Origin: a virus
Direction: 5' to 3' (one strand)
DNA length: 64,000 nucleotides
IMG/VR virus record: IMGVR_UViG_3300047310_000431
Location: 1 to 64,000 of that record
Part shown: positions 46,550-56,480 of the stretch, one piece after another
Position numbering within the stretch: the first letter of the stretch is position 1
Layout of the letters: each line of letters begins with the position of its first letter
Position numbers and translations under genes: made by a program
Notes under the pieces: model-generated
Told to the model about the DNA's origin: nothing
Database searches by the model: none
The model's input: only the letters and a program-made list of their open reading frames with translations

Positions 46550-46715
46550 GCCCGAACTCACCGATGCTTTCATCCGCAACGCCATTGCGAGCGGCGCTAT
46601 CGTGCCGCCGTCGGGGGAGCCCTCTTCCCCCGGCTACCGCATCCTCGCCGTCACAGGCTGGTTTATGGCCTTCCTCGCGGCTATGGCGCTGGCCACTGCG
46701 TACTACCTTAGCTGA
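46542..46715 (+). CDS. Small single-helix membrane protein (57 aa)
   Basis: MHKPELTDAFIRNAIASGAIV, then PGYRILAVTGWFMAFLAAMAL and ATAYYLS. Residues ~34-55 form one membrane helix; the N-terminal ~30 residues are soluble and face the cytoplasm if the orientation is typical. It overlaps the cyclotransferase stop by eight bases and converges with the tail-protein gene. The context with cyclotransferase 2 hints at an envelope-linked role, unproven. Confidence 0.58.
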   Translation: MHKPELTDAFIRNAIASGAIVPPSGEPSSPGYRILAVTGWFMAFLAAMALATAYYLS

Positions 46716-46717
46716 CG

Positions 46718-47347
46718 TCACCAGACACTGTAGATGCGGGCGTACGATCCTGACGTCAGGACAAGACCATCGTCCGCGGCGACGCCAATTCCGGTCAACG
46801 ACCCGCCCGCCAGACCAGAACAGTACATTGACGAGGTGACGTCGACCGGGACACCGGCATTGTCGTTACCGAATATGTGCCCGTTGCCGTACACAATGTC
46901 GTCCCCGGCTTTCCAGCTAAACCGGCAATGCCCATAGCATGACGTGACACCGCCGATTAGCGTCCAGAAGGTGGCAGGTAGGGGGGCGATTCCCGAAACG
47001 GTGGCCCCTTTCGATTGAGTATTCTGGGCGTGATGCGCTGAAGCCACGGCATGCGGAGCGCCGTTCTTGTAACAGGCCAGCGCCACGTTCCTGTTGGACA
47101 CACCCAATTGAAGGACGAACTCAAGGTCGATCATCTTCGCGCCCGGAGGGATGGCCGGTAGCATCTGGGTGCCGCTCGCCCAGACGACCTCGCTGTAGAG
47201 TTTAACGATGCCCTGCGATCCGGTTGTCGTCGCCTGCGCGATCCACAGACCGGGCGAGGGAGTCGTCGACCAGACGTACACCAGACCGTTGGGTGCCGTG
47301 AACTGCTGACCGTTGGTGACGCCGGGGGGAAAGTCTATCGCTGCCAT
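46718..47347 (-). CDS. Tail-fibre-type protein (209 aa)
   Basis: Begins MAAIDFPPGVTNGQQFTAPNG. The first ~40 residues (FPPGVTNGQQFTAPNGLVYVWST) match the start of the 593-aa collagen-like fibre upstream ([21 protein letters not shown]), a common attachment-type module in phage tail proteins. The rest is beta-rich with Gly and aromatic residues (LEFVLQLGVSNRNVALACYK, YGHCRFSWKAGDDIVYGN). Likely a short fibre or tip component. Last of the leftward tail genes. Confidence 0.65.
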   Translation of the reverse strand: MAAIDFPPGVTNGQQFTAPNGLVYVWSTTPSPGLWIAQATTTGSQGIVKLYSEVVWASGTQMLPAIPPGAKMIDLEFVLQLGVSNRNVALACYKNGAPHAVASAHHAQNTQSKGATVSGIAPLPATFWTLIGGVTSCYGHCRFSWKAGDDIVYGNGHIFGNDNAGVPVDVTSSMYCSGLAGGSLTGIGVAADDGLVLTSGSYARIYSVW

Positions 47348-47356
47348 GATTTTCTC

Positions 47357-49138
47357 CTATGCGATCCTGATACCCATGATCTGACTATCTGAGTTTCCGT
47401 TGCCTGCGCCGAACGTCAGCGCCTGCAGGCGAACCACGGCAGCGCCGATGAAGGTCTTGGTGCCGTAGATCGTAACACCCGAATTGTTGCCAATGGCGAC
47501 AGTCCAAACTGCATCCATGCCAAAGGCAGCATTCGCGGTCACGTCGAACAGGCGAGTCTGGTAGAACTGAACACCTCCCGCCGTCTGGTCAACGATCATG
47601 GTTCCCCAGAACGCCCACGTTTGCGTCTGGCTGGCGGCTCCGACAGCGATTTCGACCTGATCTGTGTAGGCCCCGGTCAATGCCGAACCGAAGCCTTTTT
47701 TGGCGGTGGCGAAGCTCGACCCCGGCACGGCTCCCGCCGGGCCTTGTGGTCCTGCCGGTCCTTGGATGCCCTGCGGACCCTGCGCACCGGTTGGTCCCGT
47801 AGGGCCGGGCACCGTGCTCGCGGCACCGGTCGCCCCCGTGGCTCCGACAGCGCCTGTGGCACCCGTGGCACCGGTCGCCCCGGTCGCGCCGACGTTCCCC
47901 GGTACACCCTGAAACCCTTGCGGTCCCTGCGGGCCGGTCGCGCCGGTCGACCCGGTTGGCCCGGCAGGACCGGGGACGCTGGTACCCGCGGGAACCCACT
48001 GAGTCGTGTTACCGTCAAAGTACGAAATGTAGAGCGCACCGCCGCCAACGACTCCCTCGGTGTAGTACCAAAGCTGACCCTGAATCGCAGGAGGAGGCGA
48101 CGCACCGATGACTGTCGTGCCGGACGAACCCGTCGCCCCTGTCGGTCCTGTCGTTCCTTGGATACCCTGCGGACCGGTCGCCCCGGTTGCGCCGATGTTT
48201 CCCGGTATGCCCTGAAACCCTTGCGGTCCCTGCGGGCCGGTAGCGCCGGTAGGTCCGACAGGTCCTGTAGCGCCGGGCGGGCTTGTCGCGGCGGGAACCC
48301 ACTGAGTCGTACTGCCATCGAAGTACGAGATGTAAAGCGCGCCGCCGCCAACGACTCCCTCGGTGTAGTACCAAAGCTGGCCATTGGCGGAAGCGGGAGG
48401 CAACGCTCCGACTGTGGTCGTGCCGACTGGCCCGGTCGCGCCGGTAGGCCCGGTCGCCCCGGTGATTCCCTGAATGCCTTGGATGCCTTGCGGCCCCGTC
48501 GCACCCGTTGGGCCTGTCGGGCCGGGCACCGTGCTCGCGGCACCAGTCGCTCCGGTCGCCCCTGTCGGGCCTATCTGCGCAACGGCAGCGGGCACCCACT
48601 GGATGGTATTGACGTCCTGATAGCCGATATAAAGCTGACCGCCGCCGGTCGTGGTGTCGGTGTAGTACCAAAGCTGACCATTGATCAAAGGCGGCGGCAA
48701 CGCTCCCACCGATGTCGTGCCAACCGCGCCCGTTGCTCCTGTCGGTCCTGTCGTTCCTTGGATACCCTGCGGACCGGTCGCCCCGGTCGCTCCGGTTGGC
48801 CCTGCGGGTCCTGTCGCTCCGGTCGGGCCGGGCACCGTGCTCGGAGGACCGGGATCACCCTTCGCGCCAACCGCGGCCGGTACCCATTGAGTCGTATCGA
48901 TGTCGGTGTAGCTGATGTAAAGCTGACCGCCGCCAATCACGCTGTCGCTGTAGTACCAAAGCTGGCCGGGGGTAGGTGTCGGGGGAGGAGTCGGTCCCAC
49001 CCACGTCGCACCCGAAGGTACTGGCGGAGTCACCGACACCACCATCCAGTACGTTCCCGTCCAGCGGTAGGTCACGCCGTTGCCCGCCGTGAACTCCTGA
49101 TTAACTGCCGGTGAATTGGGGAAGTCGATGACTGCCAT
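47357..49138 (-). CDS. Collagen-like modular tail fibre (593 aa)
   Basis: From [21 protein letters not shown]; the ATG follows the upstream stop by two bases. Long GxT/GxP collagen-like blocks ([16 protein letters not shown] type) alternate with about five copies of a ~40-residue beta module built on PPPxxGQLWYYT, GGGxLYISY and TTQWVPAA. The last ~130 residues ([20 protein letters not shown], then [16 protein letters not shown]) form a globular C-terminal tip, probably the receptor-binding part. Collagen-like segments form trimeric rods in phage fibres. Repeats make the gene prone to length change by recombination. Confidence 0.8.
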   Translation of the reverse strand: MAVIDFPNSPAVNQEFTAGNGVTYRWTGTYWMVVSVTPPVPSGATWVGPTPPPTPTPGQLWYYSDSVIGGGQLYISYTDIDTTQWVPAAVGAKGDPGPPSTVPGPTGATGPAGPTGATGATGPQGIQGTTGPTGATGAVGTTSVGALPPPLINGQLWYYTDTTTGGGQLYIGYQDVNTIQWVPAAVAQIGPTGATGATGAASTVPGPTGPTGATGPQGIQGIQGITGATGPTGATGPVGTTTVGALPPASANGQLWYYTEGVVGGGALYISYFDGSTTQWVPAATSPPGATGPVGPTGATGPQGPQGFQGIPGNIGATGATGPQGIQGTTGPTGATGSSGTTVIGASPPPAIQGQLWYYTEGVVGGGALYISYFDGNTTQWVPAGTSVPGPAGPTGSTGATGPQGPQGFQGVPGNVGATGATGATGATGAVGATGATGAASTVPGPTGPTGAQGPQGIQGPAGPQGPAGAVPGSSFATAKKGFGSALTGAYTDQVEIAVGAASQTQTWAFWGTMIVDQTAGGVQFYQTRLFDVTANAAFGMDAVWTVAIGNNSGVTIYGTKTFIGAAVVRLQALTFGAGNGNSDSQIMGIRIA

Positions 49139-49140
49139 GG

Positions 49141-50547
49141 CTATGCCCCCGCGACCCACGCTGTTCCGTTCCACACTTTAGCGGGCTTTGTAACCCACGC
49201 ACTTCCCGTCCAAACCTTGGCGGGTTTGCTCGTCCATATGCTGCCGTTCCACACCTTCACCTTGCCCGGAGGCGGCAGTGCGATTCCCGTGGCGGCCAGC
49301 GTCAGCGCGCCCAGCGTCACGTTGAATGTGCCCTTGACCGCAACCTTGCCGGTGGCGGCCAGCGTCAACGCACCGAGCGTCGTATTGAGCGTGCCGCTCG
49401 ATATGACAGCGGCACCACTGCCGAAAGCGACCAGCGTCAGCGGATCGAGCGTGACGTTCAGCGTGCCTTTGACCGCGACCTTGCCGGTCGCCGCCAACGT
49501 CAGCGGATCGAGCGTGACGTTGAAGGTGCCCTTGGCCGGGGCCTTGCCGGTCGCTGCCAGTGTCAGCGCATCGAGCGTCACGTTGAGCGTGCCGCTGGAA
49601 AGAGCCTTGCTGGTCGCCACCAGAGTCAGCGCACCGAGCGTGACGTTCAGCGTGCCCTTGCTTGGAACGACTCCGGTCGCCGCCAGTGTCAGCGCGTCCA
49701 GCGTGACGTTGAGCGTGGCACCGATGGTAGGCAACGATGCATTGAATGCGCCGGGATAGAAAGCGGCACCGTTGAACGCGAAGCCCACGTTTGGATTCGC
49801 GACCGTGCCTGTGGCAACCAGTGTCAGCGCACCGAGCGTGACGTTTAAGGTGCCCTGAGAACGCGGCGCGGTACCCGTTGCCGTCATCGTCAGCGCGCCC
49901 AGCGTGACGTTGAGCGTGCCGAGCGAAACCGTGGCAAGTCCGGTAGCCGCCAGTGTCAGGGCACCGAGCGTGACGTTGAGCGTGCCCTCGACGTATTCGC
50001 TGAACGTCACTGTCTCGGTCAGCGTGACGTTGCTATCCGCCGAGTTCGCGGTGCTGTTGTTGTACTGCATCGTACAGGTGCGAGCGGAACCCATGGTGCC
50101 GCCAGCAGCCGTGATGTGCATCTTGATGACGAGTCGTTCACCGATGGCGAACGCTGTCGAGGTTGGCGTGAACGACCAAGTGTAGGCGGCGTTGCTGGTC
50201 GTGAACTCGGTGCCCTGATCCCACGGCGAACCGGTGATTTCAGTCTCGACGCCTGCGGTCGAGCGCCTGTAGAGGCGCAGGCGTGCCCCTGAGTTGGCTT
50301 GGATGGCGCTTTCGAGCGCCCACAGCTTGACGTTGACCGTTCCCGCCAGCGTCCACGCAGTCGTTGACTTACCGGTGACCCATTGGATTAGCGCGCCACC
50401 AGCAGTCGCGGTCCACTGGATGTTGGTCCCGCCCGATGCCGTATTGACGATGCCGGTGGCGGTGGCCGCGCCGACAGCGGTGGCGACATCGAAGCTGCTG
50501 GCGATGCCGTTGAGCGTGGTATTGCGCAGATAGAGGATGGTGGCCAC
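49141..50547 (-). CDS. Ten-repeat beta protein, probable tail fibre (468 aa)
   Basis: The first ~175 residues are a globular start ([38 protein letters not shown]). Then come ten copies of a ~20-residue unit, consensus [15 protein letters not shown], with one copy interrupted by a ~35-residue insert. The C-terminus has three copies of [10 protein letters not shown]-like units. The regular spacing suggests a beta-solenoid or fibre shaft. It lies among tail fibre genes. No family recognised; the C-terminal WNG-x-W unit resembles short repeats seen at the ends of other phage fibre proteins. Confidence 0.65.
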   Translation of the reverse strand: MATILYLRNTTLNGIASSFDVATAVGAATATGIVNTASGGTNIQWTATAGGALIQWVTGKSTTAWTLAGTVNVKLWALESAIQANSGARLRLYRRSTAGVETEITGSPWDQGTEFTTSNAAYTWSFTPTSTAFAIGERLVIKMHITAAGGTMGSARTCTMQYNNSTANSADSNVTLTETVTFSEYVEGTLNVTLGALTLAATGLATVSLGTLNVTLGALTMTATGTAPRSQGTLNVTLGALTLVATGTVANPNVGFAFNGAAFYPGAFNASLPTIGATLNVTLDALTLAATGVVPSKGTLNVTLGALTLVATSKALSSGTLNVTLDALTLAATGKAPAKGTFNVTLDPLTLAATGKVAVKGTLNVTLDPLTLVAFGSGAAVISSGTLNTTLGALTLAATGKVAVKGTFNVTLGALTLAATGIALPPPGKVKVWNGSIWTSKPAKVWTGSAWVTKPAKVWNGTAWVAGA

Positions 50548-50567
50548 GACTCATCCCCCTCGCTGGC

Positions 50568-50780
50568 TCAGTGCGCGATTTCTTCGCCCTTGTCGGCACC
50601 GTTGGCAGGAGGCCGCGCCGCCGCCTGTTGAACGGCTTCGATGGAGGCTGATGTCTGCTGGCGGATGATGGAAATGAGGTCCGCCACTTCATTGAACGGA
50701 CATGCACCCAGCTTGGAGAGCATGAGGTTCACCTGATCGAAGCGCAGGGTCATCTTTATGACGATGTCTTTAGGGTCCAT
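50568..50780 (-). CDS. Small hypothetical protein (70 aa)
   Basis: Begins MDPKDIVIKMTLRFDQVNLML. A strand and helix (KMTLRFDQVNLMLSKLGA), then EVADLISIIRQQTSASIEAV and a disordered tail. It sits between tail fibre genes and might be a fibre chaperone or a moron; neither can be shown. Confidence 0.5.
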   Translation of the reverse strand: MDPKDIVIKMTLRFDQVNLMLSKLGACPFNEVADLISIIRQQTSASIEAVQQAAARPPANGADKGEEIAH

Positions 50781-50783
50781 GGT

Positions 50784-51044
50784 TTATTCCTTGTTAAATG
50801 GACTATGCTCTTCGTGCAGCAGGTCGTGCTTGGCGGTTTCGAGGAACCCCACCGTCTCGATGCGATTGATGTCACCGGACTGGTAGACCGCGAACGACCG
50901 GTCAGGGCGCACCGCGACGCACACCATGCCGGAGATGCCCTCGTTCTCGATGTCGGCGACGAGTTGGCGTGCCACGTCCAGCAGACGTTCCTTGAACTCC
51001 TGCTGGACGGTCGGCTTGCCGACGACTTTAAGATCAGCGGTCAT
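50784..51044 (-). CDS. Small hypothetical protein (86 aa)
   Basis: Starts MTADLKVVGKPTVQQEFKERLL, chosen because the upstream stretch belongs to another frame of the tail gene and AAAG stands before this ATG. A helix (EFKERLLDVARQLVADIEN), a strand pair (MVCVAVRPDRSFAVYQSG), and a polar end. A short fold of this type is common among phage accessory proteins. Function unknown. Confidence 0.5.
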   Translation of the reverse strand: MTADLKVVGKPTVQQEFKERLLDVARQLVADIENEGISGMVCVAVRPDRSFAVYQSGDINRIETVGFLETAKHDLLHEEHSPFNKE

Positions 51045-51046
51045 CT

Positions 51047-51289
51047 TTAAGCTTTCTTTGTACCGGCTACGGGTGTGACGAACGCCTTGAACGCCGTGCT
51101 GCAAGCGGGGCAGAGGAACATCGTCGTGCCGCCCATGCCCGGTGGCGGCATCCCCGTCGGCGGTGCCTCGGCGGGCGTCTCCTGCGCGGTGAGCCGCGTC
51201 CACCCGACGGGGGGCGTGCTGGATACTTGCGGTGGCGTGGTGACGGCATCGCGGTCGCAGACGAAGGTGTAGTTGGTTTCCATAGTCAT
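51047..51289 (-). CDS. Small Pro-rich protein with CxxC motif (80 aa)
   Basis: MTMETNYTFVCDRDAVTTPPQV, Pro/Gly-rich middle (EAPPTGMPPPGMGG), then FLCPACSTAFKAFVTPV. One CPAC pair plus an N-terminal C could bind a metal. AAAGGGAAA precedes the ATG. The gene lies in the tail region but the protein looks soluble and small. Function unknown. Confidence 0.48.
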   Translation of the reverse strand: MTMETNYTFVCDRDAVTTPPQVSSTPPVGWTRLTAQETPAEAPPTGMPPPGMGGTTMFLCPACSTAFKAFVTPVAGTKKA

Positions 51290-51304
51290 TTTGATTTCCC
51301 TTTC

Positions 51305-53359
51305 CTACCCGAGACGCACTGCGCCGATCATGCTGTCGCCGTTGATCGAGCCGACAGATGTGGCGTCGGTCGTCCCTCGGATGGTGAACGTGGTCGCGGC
51401 GGTCAGCGTGACGATGGCAAACATATTCGTCCAGACCACCGTGTTGGCCGTAAAGACGCCGATCGATTGCGTATCGACCGCCGCCGTGCCGTTCCAGATT
51501 TGCACCGTGTGATAGTGCTGCGCGGCCACAGTCTGATCGACGCCGACGCGCGCGAAGACCAACCACACCTGACCACTTGCACCAATCGAGCCGGTGTTTG
51601 CGTTGGAGACATAGGTGCCGATGGAAGTGAACGCCGTACTGGAGCCGAACTTGGCGGGGACTTTGCTGGTCGCCGTCGCGCCTGCGGTCTTAACGAAAGC
51701 CGTCGTCGCCACTGTGGTGTCGGCAGTTGTAGCGGCTGGCGTCGGCATCGTTATCGGCACGGTGGAAGTGACGCCGCCAGTGGCGATGCTGAACCGGACG
51801 ACATTGACGGTAGCGAAGTCGATCTCGGCGGCCGTGCCGCCCATCAACGTTGCGTAGGCTGCCGTGCCTGCCCACGTTGCGCCAGCAACCGAACCCTCGA
51901 TGCCAAACGCCGCAGTGTTTCCAGTGCTGGAAAAAAGATTGTAGGCACCGTTGGTCCCCAAGCCGGTGGCGCTGACGATAGCGCCGCTGCCTTTTGTCGA
52001 AGTGATCGTGCCGCTGAACGTGCCGAGCACGCTGTAGACGTTGGACCACTGAAGCCCACTGCGTCCCAAGCCCTTGGTATTGTCACCGCCCGGCGTGAAA
52101 TCGACAGTTGTCGCAACGGCGCAAGTTCCAGCGGCGGGGCCATTCGTGTTTAAGTACACGCTACCGCCGCCCTTGCCGTAGAGCACGAAGTTGATCTGGG
52201 TATCGGCACCGACCACGCCGAGGTTGGGATACACGCTACCCGCTGCCGTCTGACCGAAATAAAAGCCGTTGCCGCTGATGCCGCCGATCTGAAGGTCTTT
52301 GTAGACCGAGACGCGCTGGTTGAGCCCGTCGAGCAGCATGAAGCTCTGCGCGGTGCTGTTTCCAATGTCGATCCAGAAGCCCATGCCCGCAGGCGAGCGA
52401 TGCGTGGCGTCGTTCAACCCTTGCAGGTCAACGTGGATGCCGCCCCATTCGGTATAGCCCGCGTTGTTGATGCCGTGAAAACGGATCTGACCAACCGCGC
52501 TGTTACTGGGAGCAGTCCCGGTCGAGCCGTTGGCGCGCCATAGGCTGATATTGGCGGGCGCATAGGAACCGTCGTCAAACGACGTGACGCCAAGGCTGGG
52601 TCCGTTGCCGCCTTTGTTGAAGGCGTACAACTCGGTCGTGCCGTTGCGATTGAAGTTCCATTGGTAGCCCTGTGTCGCGTAGGCATCATCGTTCGGCTGA
52701 AATATCAGCGTGCCGCTGCTGTCCTCGTAGACGCGCCACTTCCTCTGATTGGCGGGGTTGCTGGTGTCGTCGAAAAAGAGGCTCGTATCGGTCGTGTTTC
52801 GGATGACCAATTGGGGCGAAGTGACTTGGCCTCCGAAGGTGCCGGTGTTGTTGGCGATGAGGTAAGGCGCGGTGAAAACGCCGTCGCGCCCGAAAATGAA
52901 AAGCTGCTGCTCGACCGTGATGGCATCGTTGAGGGCGCGGAGATACAACTTGCCGTCTGTTCTTAACGCAAAATCCCAGAACTTGAGGTCAGTCGCATTG
53001 CCGGCCGCGTCCCACCAAAAATCGGGCGCGGTTGCCGCGACCGCTTGCACCGCGCTTGCATAGATGTTGCCCGTGAAGCTCGCCGTCGTGCCGGTCAGTG
53101 GTCCCGTCAGCGTGCCGCCCGCGAGCGGCAGGAAGACCCCCGTCGCCACCGCGAGCTTGCCCGCCAGAAACGCCAGCGATGCGTCGAGCAGGATTTCAGC
53201 CGTGTTCGCCTGACCAGCCGTCGCATCGGCGCGGCCCAGCAACGATGACGGTCCCTGCTGGATCGTATGCGCGGCATTCCAGTCCGGGCCTTGAAGCTGA
53301 TTCGGATCAAGGTTGTCGCCAACCGTGCTGACGCGCAGATGGCGAAGATTGACCGTCAT
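51305..53359 (-). CDS. Large tail fibre / tailspike-type protein (684 aa)
   Basis: Begins MTVNLRHLRVSTVGDNLDPNQL. An N-terminal attachment part (LRVSTVGDNLDPNQLQGPDWN, then FLPLAGGTLTGPLTGTTASFTG) is typical of phage tail fibre heads and recurs as [15 protein letters not shown] in the fibre at 53788. Long beta-rich middle with DFWWDAAGNATDLKFWDF and repeated short strands follow. The C-terminal ~120 residues (FTSIGTYVSNANTGSIGASGQ, then VDQTVAAQHYHTVQIWNG) look like a compact receptor-binding tip. Probably a trimeric receptor-binding fibre. Confidence 0.68.
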   Translation of the reverse strand: MTVNLRHLRVSTVGDNLDPNQLQGPDWNAAHTIQQGPSSLLGRADATAGQANTAEILLDASLAFLAGKLAVATGVFLPLAGGTLTGPLTGTTASFTGNIYASAVQAVAATAPDFWWDAAGNATDLKFWDFALRTDGKLYLRALNDAITVEQQLFIFGRDGVFTAPYLIANNTGTFGGQVTSPQLVIRNTTDTSLFFDDTSNPANQRKWRVYEDSSGTLIFQPNDDAYATQGYQWNFNRNGTTELYAFNKGGNGPSLGVTSFDDGSYAPANISLWRANGSTGTAPSNSAVGQIRFHGINNAGYTEWGGIHVDLQGLNDATHRSPAGMGFWIDIGNSTAQSFMLLDGLNQRVSVYKDLQIGGISGNGFYFGQTAAGSVYPNLGVVGADTQINFVLYGKGGGSVYLNTNGPAAGTCAVATTVDFTPGGDNTKGLGRSGLQWSNVYSVLGTFSGTITSTKGSGAIVSATGLGTNGAYNLFSSTGNTAAFGIEGSVAGATWAGTAAYATLMGGTAAEIDFATVNVVRFSIATGGVTSTVPITMPTPAATTADTTVATTAFVKTAGATATSKVPAKFGSSTAFTSIGTYVSNANTGSIGASGQVWLVFARVGVDQTVAAQHYHTVQIWNGTAAVDTQSIGVFTANTVVWTNMFAIVTLTAATTFTIRGTTDATSVGSINGDSMIGAVRLG

Positions 53360-53373
53360 CGGTCTGTCCTACT

Positions 53374-53778
53374 CTAAGCGTTGGCGTCCGTGAGCGTGAA
53401 CGCCGTGACACTCACCGTCTGGCCAAGAACCAAGGTGGTGTTATCAAGCTGCAAGTCGCCTGATCCCTGTCCCACGGTGCCTTGCATCTCGCATACCGTA
53501 CCTGCGGTATTGTGGATGCGGAAATGTGCGGCCACGCCACCAGCATCGGCCGACACGTCCTGCCATGGCCCGCCCAAGATCGACTTCGCGCCCGCCGCCG
53601 CCGCCGCCAACCAGTCGGAAGGAAGGTTGATCGTGGCGAGCACGGTGCCGCTGTTCGCCGCTCCGCAGTTCGCAGGCTGCGCGCCGGTCCTGATCGTCAG
53701 AAGGGGCGCGGTGCCGAGCGTGGTTTCGATTGCATCGAGCCGCGCGTTGCGCGTCAGCACTCCAAGTTGAACGGCCAT
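53374..53778 (-). CDS. Small virion-type protein (134 aa)
   Basis: Begins MAVQLGVLTRNARLDAIETTLG. Recognisable as a widespread small phage protein whose pattern is LRNARLDAIET..GTAPLLxIxTGA, then PANCGAANSGTVLATINLP, and SxAGGVAAHFRIHNTAG with DLQLDNTTLVLGQTVSV and TAFTLTDAN at the end. It is beta-rich and occurs near tail fibre genes, probably a virion component. Its role is not established. Confidence 0.65.
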   Translation of the reverse strand: MAVQLGVLTRNARLDAIETTLGTAPLLTIRTGAQPANCGAANSGTVLATINLPSDWLAAAAAGAKSILGGPWQDVSADAGGVAAHFRIHNTAGTVCEMQGTVGQGSGDLQLDNTTLVLGQTVSVTAFTLTDANA

Positions 53779-53787
53779 GGCATTCTC

Positions 53788-55530
53788 CTAATTGGTATCA
53801 ACCCATATATCATTGACGGCTGGTGAAGATGGAGCCGTCGTTCCCACGGTGACTTGCGGCGTGCGTGCGTGGACGAAAGCCGTCGAGGCCAGCAATGCGC
53901 TGTTGGTGGCAGGGACCTCGGTCACGCCGGTAATCGAGCCGGGGAAGTAGCTGCTGCCGTCGCGTCCGAAGTACCACGATTTGACGCTGGTATAATCGTC
54001 AAGCGCGGCAGTCAGGTGAAAAGTGCCGACGCTATCCTGCGACATGTACCAAAGGCGCGTGTTCGCAGCGAGGTCGCTGCGATTGATGTCGATCCCACCC
54101 CAATCGCTGGACGTTGCATTTATTTCCAGCCATCCATTGGCGGACATCCAAGTGCCCGCGCTGGGATCGCCAATCGTAAGATCGCCCGTGAGCGTGCCGC
54201 CCGTGAGCGGCAGGAACGCACCGCTTCCACCGGCCCCGGCACCAGAAGGCGATGCCGGAACCCACTGTGCCGAGTTGCCGTCGTTGAACCAGATGTACAG
54301 CGCGCCGCCGCCACTGGTCGTGGCGTTGGGGTTGTACCAGAACTGTCCGTTGGTCGGAGAGACTGGCGGGGTCGGAGTCGTTTCGGTGGCGGAGCCTCCA
54401 CCTCCACCTGTCCCCGGCGGTCCCACCGGCCCCGGCACCGACACGGCGGCGGGTACCCACTGGCTCGTATCGGGATCGCTGTACCAGATGTACAGCATGC
54501 CGCCGCCAGCGGAGTCGTTGTTGAACCACCAAAGCTGGCCGGGGGTTGGCGAGACGGGAGCCGTGAGGCTGATCGTGGTCGCCGCGACTCCGGTTGCGCC
54601 GGTCGCACCCGCCGGTCCGGTCGCACCCGTTGACCCAGTCGCGCCGGTTGGCCCCGGCTCGCCGCGTGCGCCTATGGCGGCAGGCACCCACTGAGTCGTG
54701 TCGGCATCGGTGTAGCGGATGTAAAGCTGACCGCCATAGGTCGACGTGGCCTCGTTGTAATACCAAAGCTGGCCGTTGATGGGCGACGGCGGCTCGGTGA
54801 GACCGATGTAGGTCGTGCCGGGTGCGCCTGTCGGACCCGCGGGTCCTACCGAACCCGGCGGACCGGGAACCGTGCTCGCCGCGCCTTGCGGGCCGCCGGG
54901 TCCTTGTGGCCCCGTGGCTCCTGCCGGTCCGGTGGGGCCGGGCACCGTGCTGGCAGGACCTGTCGCTCCGATAGGCCCTGCAGCCCCTGCGGGGCCCGCA
55001 GGACCTGACGGACCTGTCGGGCCGGGTGGACCTACCGCACCGCCGCCTCCTGCCACCCACACGCCATTCTGGCGGCCATAGACGGTACCGTCGAAGGGTG
55101 CCTCCTCGACGAACCACTTCTGAACCCATTCAGTGGTGGCGAGTATTTTCGAGTTCTCGCCTGCCGACAGGAGATTACCGTTGGCCAGCACGTTGACCGG
55201 TATCGTCAGATTTCCGGGCCAGTCGAACTGGGCGAGATGCACTCTCGACGACTCAGTTCCGTCGGTGCCTACGAACGACAGATTGCCGGGGCCGGTCGAA
55301 TAGATGCCCGGTGTCTTATCGCCTTCGAGCGTCCACTGGATCGACGGATTCCAGAAGTCTCCCTTCTCGACGTGAATGACGCCCTGAAAGAACGGATCGA
55401 TGAAGATCGGCCCGGTATTGAACACCAGCGCGCCGTAGCCAGTCGTCGGGTACGGAGCCCCGCGCTGGTCGACAAGCTGCATCGGTGTCCCACCGGCAGT
55501 GACGATGGTGATGGTTTGAATCGGGATCAT
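53788..55530 (-). CDS. Collagen-like tail fibre with shared adhesion modules (580 aa)
   Basis: Begins [24 protein letters not shown]. After an N-terminal globular part (~150 aa), a collagen-like GPP/GPT block is followed by three beta modules of the [26 protein letters not shown] type, also found in the other collagen-like fibre, a Gly-rich linker, the [15 protein letters not shown] attachment phrase, and a C-terminal beta part ending with [12 protein letters not shown] and a short tail. It is probably one of several fibres on the same tail. Its start overlaps the glucosaminidase gene by four bases. Confidence 0.76.
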   Translation of the reverse strand: MIPIQTITIVTAGGTPMQLVDQRGAPYPTTGYGALVFNTGPIFIDPFFQGVIHVEKGDFWNPSIQWTLEGDKTPGIYSTGPGNLSFVGTDGTESSRVHLAQFDWPGNLTIPVNVLANGNLLSAGENSKILATTEWVQKWFVEEAPFDGTVYGRQNGVWVAGGGGAVGPPGPTGPSGPAGPAGAAGPIGATGPASTVPGPTGPAGATGPQGPGGPQGAASTVPGPPGSVGPAGPTGAPGTTYIGLTEPPSPINGQLWYYNEATSTYGGQLYIRYTDADTTQWVPAAIGARGEPGPTGATGSTGATGPAGATGATGVAATTISLTAPVSPTPGQLWWFNNDSAGGGMLYIWYSDPDTSQWVPAAVSVPGPVGPPGTGGGGGSATETTPTPPVSPTNGQFWYNPNATTSGGGALYIWFNDGNSAQWVPASPSGAGAGGSGAFLPLTGGTLTGDLTIGDPSAGTWMSANGWLEINATSSDWGGIDINRSDLAANTRLWYMSQDSVGTFHLTAALDDYTSVKSWYFGRDGSSYFPGSITGVTEVPATNSALLASTAFVHARTPQVTVGTTAPSSPAVNDIWVDTN

Positions 55531-56477
55531 CGATAATTACGCGCCGTCGCCAGCAGGTCGTAGATGGGACCGCCGCGTGCCCGTGTGTCCGGCTCGCTCG
55601 CATCGGGGGTGACAGCTTTTGGCGGCACGATGGCAGGCAGGCTCTTGATGATGCCGCGCAGCTTTTCGATGTACTTGCTGTCGGTCGCATAGCCGCTCTT
55701 GCCGAGCGCCTCCAACTGGGCATCCAGCCCTTTTGCGTTCAGGTAGTCCTTGTAACGCGATTGGGTCTTGAGGAACGTGACGTAATCTCGCGCGCTTTCG
55801 GCCGGGTCCTTGTAAGTGCGAAACGACTCGCGCCTCGGCACCATCTTGCCGTCGACCTCCTCGAACGTGTCGCGCTCCTGCCCACCGGGTTGGCCGTGGC
55901 TCTTGACGTTGAAGTAGTTGTTGCCGACGACTCCCTTGCCGTAGCCGGTCTCCAGCGCCATCTGCGCCAGCACCAGACGCGGATCGAGACCGGTGAGTCG
56001 TGAGACCTCCAGCACATGCGGCGTCATCTGGCTGACGAACTCGGCGACATTGGCGGGCGGATTCGCCGCCACCTGAACGTCGGGCGTCGCAGGCGCAGCA
56101 GGTACCGCAGGCACAGGCGCGGCAGCCGCCTGCTGTTCGAGCAGCTTTTTGGCCTTCTCCACCGCGTCGTCCTGCGGGGGAACCGCCAGACCTTTCTTCG
56201 TCCCGTAAATATCTTCCGGCTCGACGCGCGGCGGGTCAGGCATCTTTGGAATCGGACCCAGAGAAACCGGCTGGGTTTCGCGCGACGCCGCGACCGGCTT
56301 GCCGATGATCCCCGGCAACGGACTGACGCCGTAGTTGGGCTGCGATGCCGAGGTCCGCATGTCGTCGATGACCTTCGTCAGTTTGCTGCGAAAGTCAGTC
56401 AGGCCCTCGGGCACCGGCAATTGAGGCGCGCCGCTGTTCGCCAGATACTGGCGGATCATGTCGGTTGGGTCGGCCAC
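55527..56477 (-). CDS. Virion glucosaminidase (GH73-type) protein (316 aa)
   Basis: Residues ~145-260 are a GH73 N-acetylglucosaminidase-like domain: catalytic Glu176 in [11 protein letters not shown], then NNYFNVKS (186-193) and [15 protein letters not shown] (~222-237), as in FlgJ-type enzymes. The N-terminal ~135 residues are Pro/Ala-rich and poorly ordered, the C-terminal 50 are variable. It would cut glycan strands to let the tail or internal proteins through the wall during entry, separate from the M15 endolysin used at lysis. It sits between ejection-type and fibre genes. Confidence 0.82.
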   Translation of the reverse strand: MADPTDMIRQYLANSGAPQLPVPEGLTDFRSKLTKVIDDMRTSASQPNYGVSPLPGIIGKPVAASRETQPVSLGPIPKMPDPPRVEPEDIYGTKKGLAVPPQDDAVEKAKKLLEQQAAAAPVPAVPAAPATPDVQVAANPPANVAEFVSQMTPHVLEVSRLTGLDPRLVLAQMALETGYGKGVVGNNYFNVKSHGQPGGQERDTFEEVDGKMVPRRESFRTYKDPAESARDYVTFLKTQSRYKDYLNAKGLDAQLEALGKSGYATDSKYIEKLRGIIKSLPAIVPPKAVTPDASEPDTRARGGPIYDLLATARNYR

Positions 56478-56480
56478 GGC

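Noticed and set aside
47621-49114. Plus-strand frame of 497 aa, Arg/Cys/Gly-rich
   Set aside because: Antisense of collagen-like repeats, which always yields long open frames of this kind.
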